Positions 61,482 to 64,000 of a DNA stretch of 64,000 nt are shown piece by piece (position 1 is the first letter of the stretch; the number at the start of each line of letters is the position of its first letter). The stretch spans positions 34,099,359 to 34,163,358 of the forward strand of contig NW_023603184.1 of assembly GCF_014898055.3 (NCBI RefSeq). The letters run 5' to 3'. The notes beneath the pieces are model-generated. The model ran no database searches. It was not told where the DNA came from and saw only the letters and a program-made list of their open reading frames with translations. Source of the DNA: Talpa occidentalis. Its lineage: Eukaryota > Chordata > Mammalia > Eulipotyphla > Talpidae. Both the position numbers and the translations under genes were made by a program.

Positions 61482-62862
61482 TTGGGAACATTCAGAGAGG
61501 AAACAGAGCACAGGATCCACCCTAATGATTCAGAATTCTCCTGGGCACTTAGGCAGCTCCAGAGGCTGCTCTTAGGATCCCCCTGTTCACCTCATTTAAG
61601 CCAAAGGATTGCTGAACTGTGTGCCCTGAGGTCAATGATAAGACTTCTAGATAGAGCAGGAGGACTTGGGAAGCGTGGGGATTCTCCCTCCTGCCTTGGT
61701 CTTGATCTGGACTTTGCAGGTTTTATCGAGCACTTTAATTAGGTGACAAGATGCCCAGAGCTTTGTCTCTGCCCATTCTGCAGCCAGGGCATCTGTAGTG
61801 GTCTCACCGAGAGTGGAGTGTCCTTACTGGCTCTGACAAATTTGATCTTTTTTTCTCAGATGAGCACATGTTGATTGGATTATTAGAGAGAAAGAAAAAG
61901 AGAAGGCACAGGTTCAAGGAAGAAAGAATGACCTGGCATACAGTAGTAGTGATTGTATTCAATTTTTCAGATGTTGTTTTTAAAATTCAGCTACTATTGT
62001 CCAACAATCTGACTCTTAGGGGTAAACCTATAACAGATCCAGCCAAGGCTTGTTCCCATTGGATCTAAAGCCGCGATTACAGCATGAGTCTGCCTGAGAA
62101 GAAGATTCTGCTCCTTGCTGAAGGAGACATAACAGGGTTTCCATGGAGTTGATATTAATCGTTTGGGTGGATATTCTGTGTCTCTGTTGAGTTTGCTTGA
62201 AAGGCAGTAAGTGGGCATGGAGAGTAGGGAAGAGGTGATTTTTGGCAAAAAAGAACTTGGAATCATGGTTGAAATTTCTCTTAGTTTTTATGGTTTTCCT
62301 TGGTAGCCTCTTCCAAAAAATATATCACATTACACAATTCCTGGTTATGTGACTTTGTAATCCTGTTTCAGACCCAGCAGTAGATGCCATATTTAGATAA
62401 ATGAATTTACAAGTTGATGTTGAATCAGGGGAAAAGGCAGAGTAAGATCAAAGTGAGCTTGGTAGTAAACATGATTTTTTCAGAAAAGCTCCCTGACCTG
62501 AATGCAGATTCACAGTCACCTGGGGGAGCATTTCCACCTCACATTTGCATGAGAAAATAACAAGATTTTAAACTGACATCAGGGGAGAGCAGGGGTGTTG
62601 CCTTCTAATGCTGTATGCCCAGGGTCGGGGTGCTCCTAGCAACTGACAGGTCACAGGTAACCCCTGATTCACACTCACCCCTAGTCTCCTGCTCTCAGTT
62701 GAGAAGAACAAAGAATATGTGCTGGACACTTACTCTGGCAGGTTTTATCTCATTCACTGTGCAAAAAGATGAGTCAGATGTCACTTCTGTCCGGGAACAT
62801 CTTACACCTATTAAGAAAGAAAGTAAATTGAATGTAATTGGTTAAGAGCTATGATGGAGGTA
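61482..62862. repeat. High-identity block in duplication, copy B
   Basis: Partner of 53223-54655. Differences are mainly single substitutions and short indels. A matching gctatgatggag|gtaagt lies at about 62858. Confidence 0.8.
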
Positions 62863-62918
62863 AGTATGTGATTCTGTCGATGTGCTTGCACACCCAGGTC
62901 AAATTAGGTGTTTGAGAA

Positions 62919-62943
62919 TGTGTGTGTGTGTGTGTGTGTGTGT
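62919..62943 (+). repeat. (TG)n microsatellite
   Basis: About 12 TG units, longer than the paralogous tract in copy A. Confidence 0.9.
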
Positions 62944-64000
62944 AAGGGGGTGGGGTGGGTGGGAGCAGATGATGGGGAAAATGTGTGAGCAGAGAAGAGT
63001 GTTCCTGAATAATATTTCACCTATATGCAATCCTGGAAATAATCCTGTTGTCATTGGTCAGACAAAGAAGGCATAGAAACAGCAACATCTTGTATTTACC
63101 TTTGCATTAAGCTAATCACTGAAACATGCAATAGGTTTAGTATAATATTTGCTCAGAAGACACAGTAATTGAATATTTAAAGTGTAATGGATGTTCAATG
63201 GAAGTGGCTGTAGTCTATGTAATAAGCATAGGAGAAGAAAAATAATTTTTCCTTTACCATCCTTTGGTCTTGGCTTAGGCACCCCCATAATAAAAGATTA
63301 ACAAGAGAAAAACAAAGCTTTCTCTCCTGTATACAGGAGAGAAACCAAATAGCCCAAGGCCACCCCCTTAATAACATCTTAAAACTAAAAGACTTGGGGG
63401 TGGGGTAGAAGGAAATTAAGGGAAGTTATCTGAAAAGTCACAGTAAATAATGTTATGATGGTTATGCAGATGGGATTTGCTATCTCCTCCACTGATAAGC
63501 ATTTTTAGAGATTTTAGCCTCTACTTTCTCTGACAGAGAGAGACACAAAAGGTTGTATCTTTCACAAAAGGTTGTATCTTTGTGGTTTTTAGAACTTTTC
63601 TGCTTCTCTTCAAAGTAATCAGCCCAAAATAATCCTCATGTCAAAAACAGACATTTGAGATGTCAAATTTTGCTCTGCTCTCTGGGCATTCATTTTAATA
63701 GTCTGTGCTGAGCAAACCCCAGTGGGATCTAAAAATGCAGGGTCTCCTATTCATGTGGCAGGGAAAATAACTGGGCTAAGGGGAGGTCATAGGTAAGGCA
63801 GCCAAGGTGATCCTTAAGCAGAAATGAGATTCTTCATATTAATGTTTTAATTGTTCATTTTTTTATTTCAACAATGAATTGAACTCTCAAAATTTTGACT
63901 TGCAAGCCCATCCAGATAGTTCAGATGCCATTATCAGATGGAATCTACCAGGAATTCCTTTAGCTCCTGTGTTTTATCTTAGATTTCAATTGGTTCTTTA

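Larger units (their letters stand above)
59690..63960. repeat. Segmental duplication, copy B
   Basis: Collinear with 51530-55960, continuing to the window edge. Private features: an L1 tail (60752-61327) and a deletion equivalent to about 54923-55371 of copy A. Confidence 0.85.

Noticed and set aside
53747..62266. Paralogous 90-codon minus-strand frames in both duplication copies
   Set aside because: Ends match but the middle is in different reading frames between copies, so coding is not conserved.

Overview
This window is nuclear DNA from a placental mammal. It carries multi-exon KRAB/SCAN zinc-finger genes, single-exon olfactory receptor genes, LINE-1 elements, endogenous retroviral LTRs, relics of MIR, L2, MER5 and old L1, and about ten copies of a tRNA-derived SINE with RNA polymerase III A and B boxes. 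I do not recognise that SINE as a standard primate, rodent, carnivore or ruminant family, so I do not name a species. A laurasiatherian is plausible but unproven. The gene content and order (ZNF214 forward, ZNF215 reverse, OR2D3 reverse, OR2D2 forward) matches what I recall of human 11p15.4 in inverted orientation.

Layout. Positions 1-2045 hold a SINE and an old L1 relic. Positions 2046-5000 hold the two coding exons of ZNF214, with a poly(A) signal just after the stop. Positions 5001-12180 are gene-poor and AT-rich. Positions 12181-31510 are ZNF215 on the minus strand: five coding exons (SCAN, linker, KRAB-A, linker, four C2H2 fingers) and a probable CpG-island first exon near 31.3-31.5 kb. 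Its introns hold SINEs, a probable solo LTR, a very young non-coding ERV with two apparently identical 437-bp LTRs (19959-22010), and two solo LTRs of one family (27115-28503). Another solo LTR (30558-31030) abuts the CpG island. OR2D3 is at 34551-35495 (minus).

Positions 40578-47787 are a nest: a SINE whose A-rich tail received a full-length L1, which carried a roughly 0.53-kb 3' transduction. Positions 48310-51530 are a second nest with an old L1, a younger L1, and an LTR plus a small L1 tail inside the younger one. OR2D2 is at 57651-58604 (plus). Its 5' flank (51.5-56 kb) is duplicated at 59.7-64 kb, so a further OR2D2-like gene may lie just past the right edge.

The two zinc-finger genes are KRAB-type DNA-binding regulators (ZNF215 also has a SCAN oligomerisation domain). 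The two receptors are odorant GPCRs. Nothing in the sequence links them beyond position. I found no new enzymatic or defence system. The most notable items are the LTR-identical ERV, an LTR family in which three copies keep the same small membrane-protein-like ORF, the L1 3' transduction, a premature stop near the ancestral ZNF215 start, and a sharply bounded high-identity block inside the older OR duplication. Statements about human orthologues come from memory; all sequence comparisons here were made by eye.
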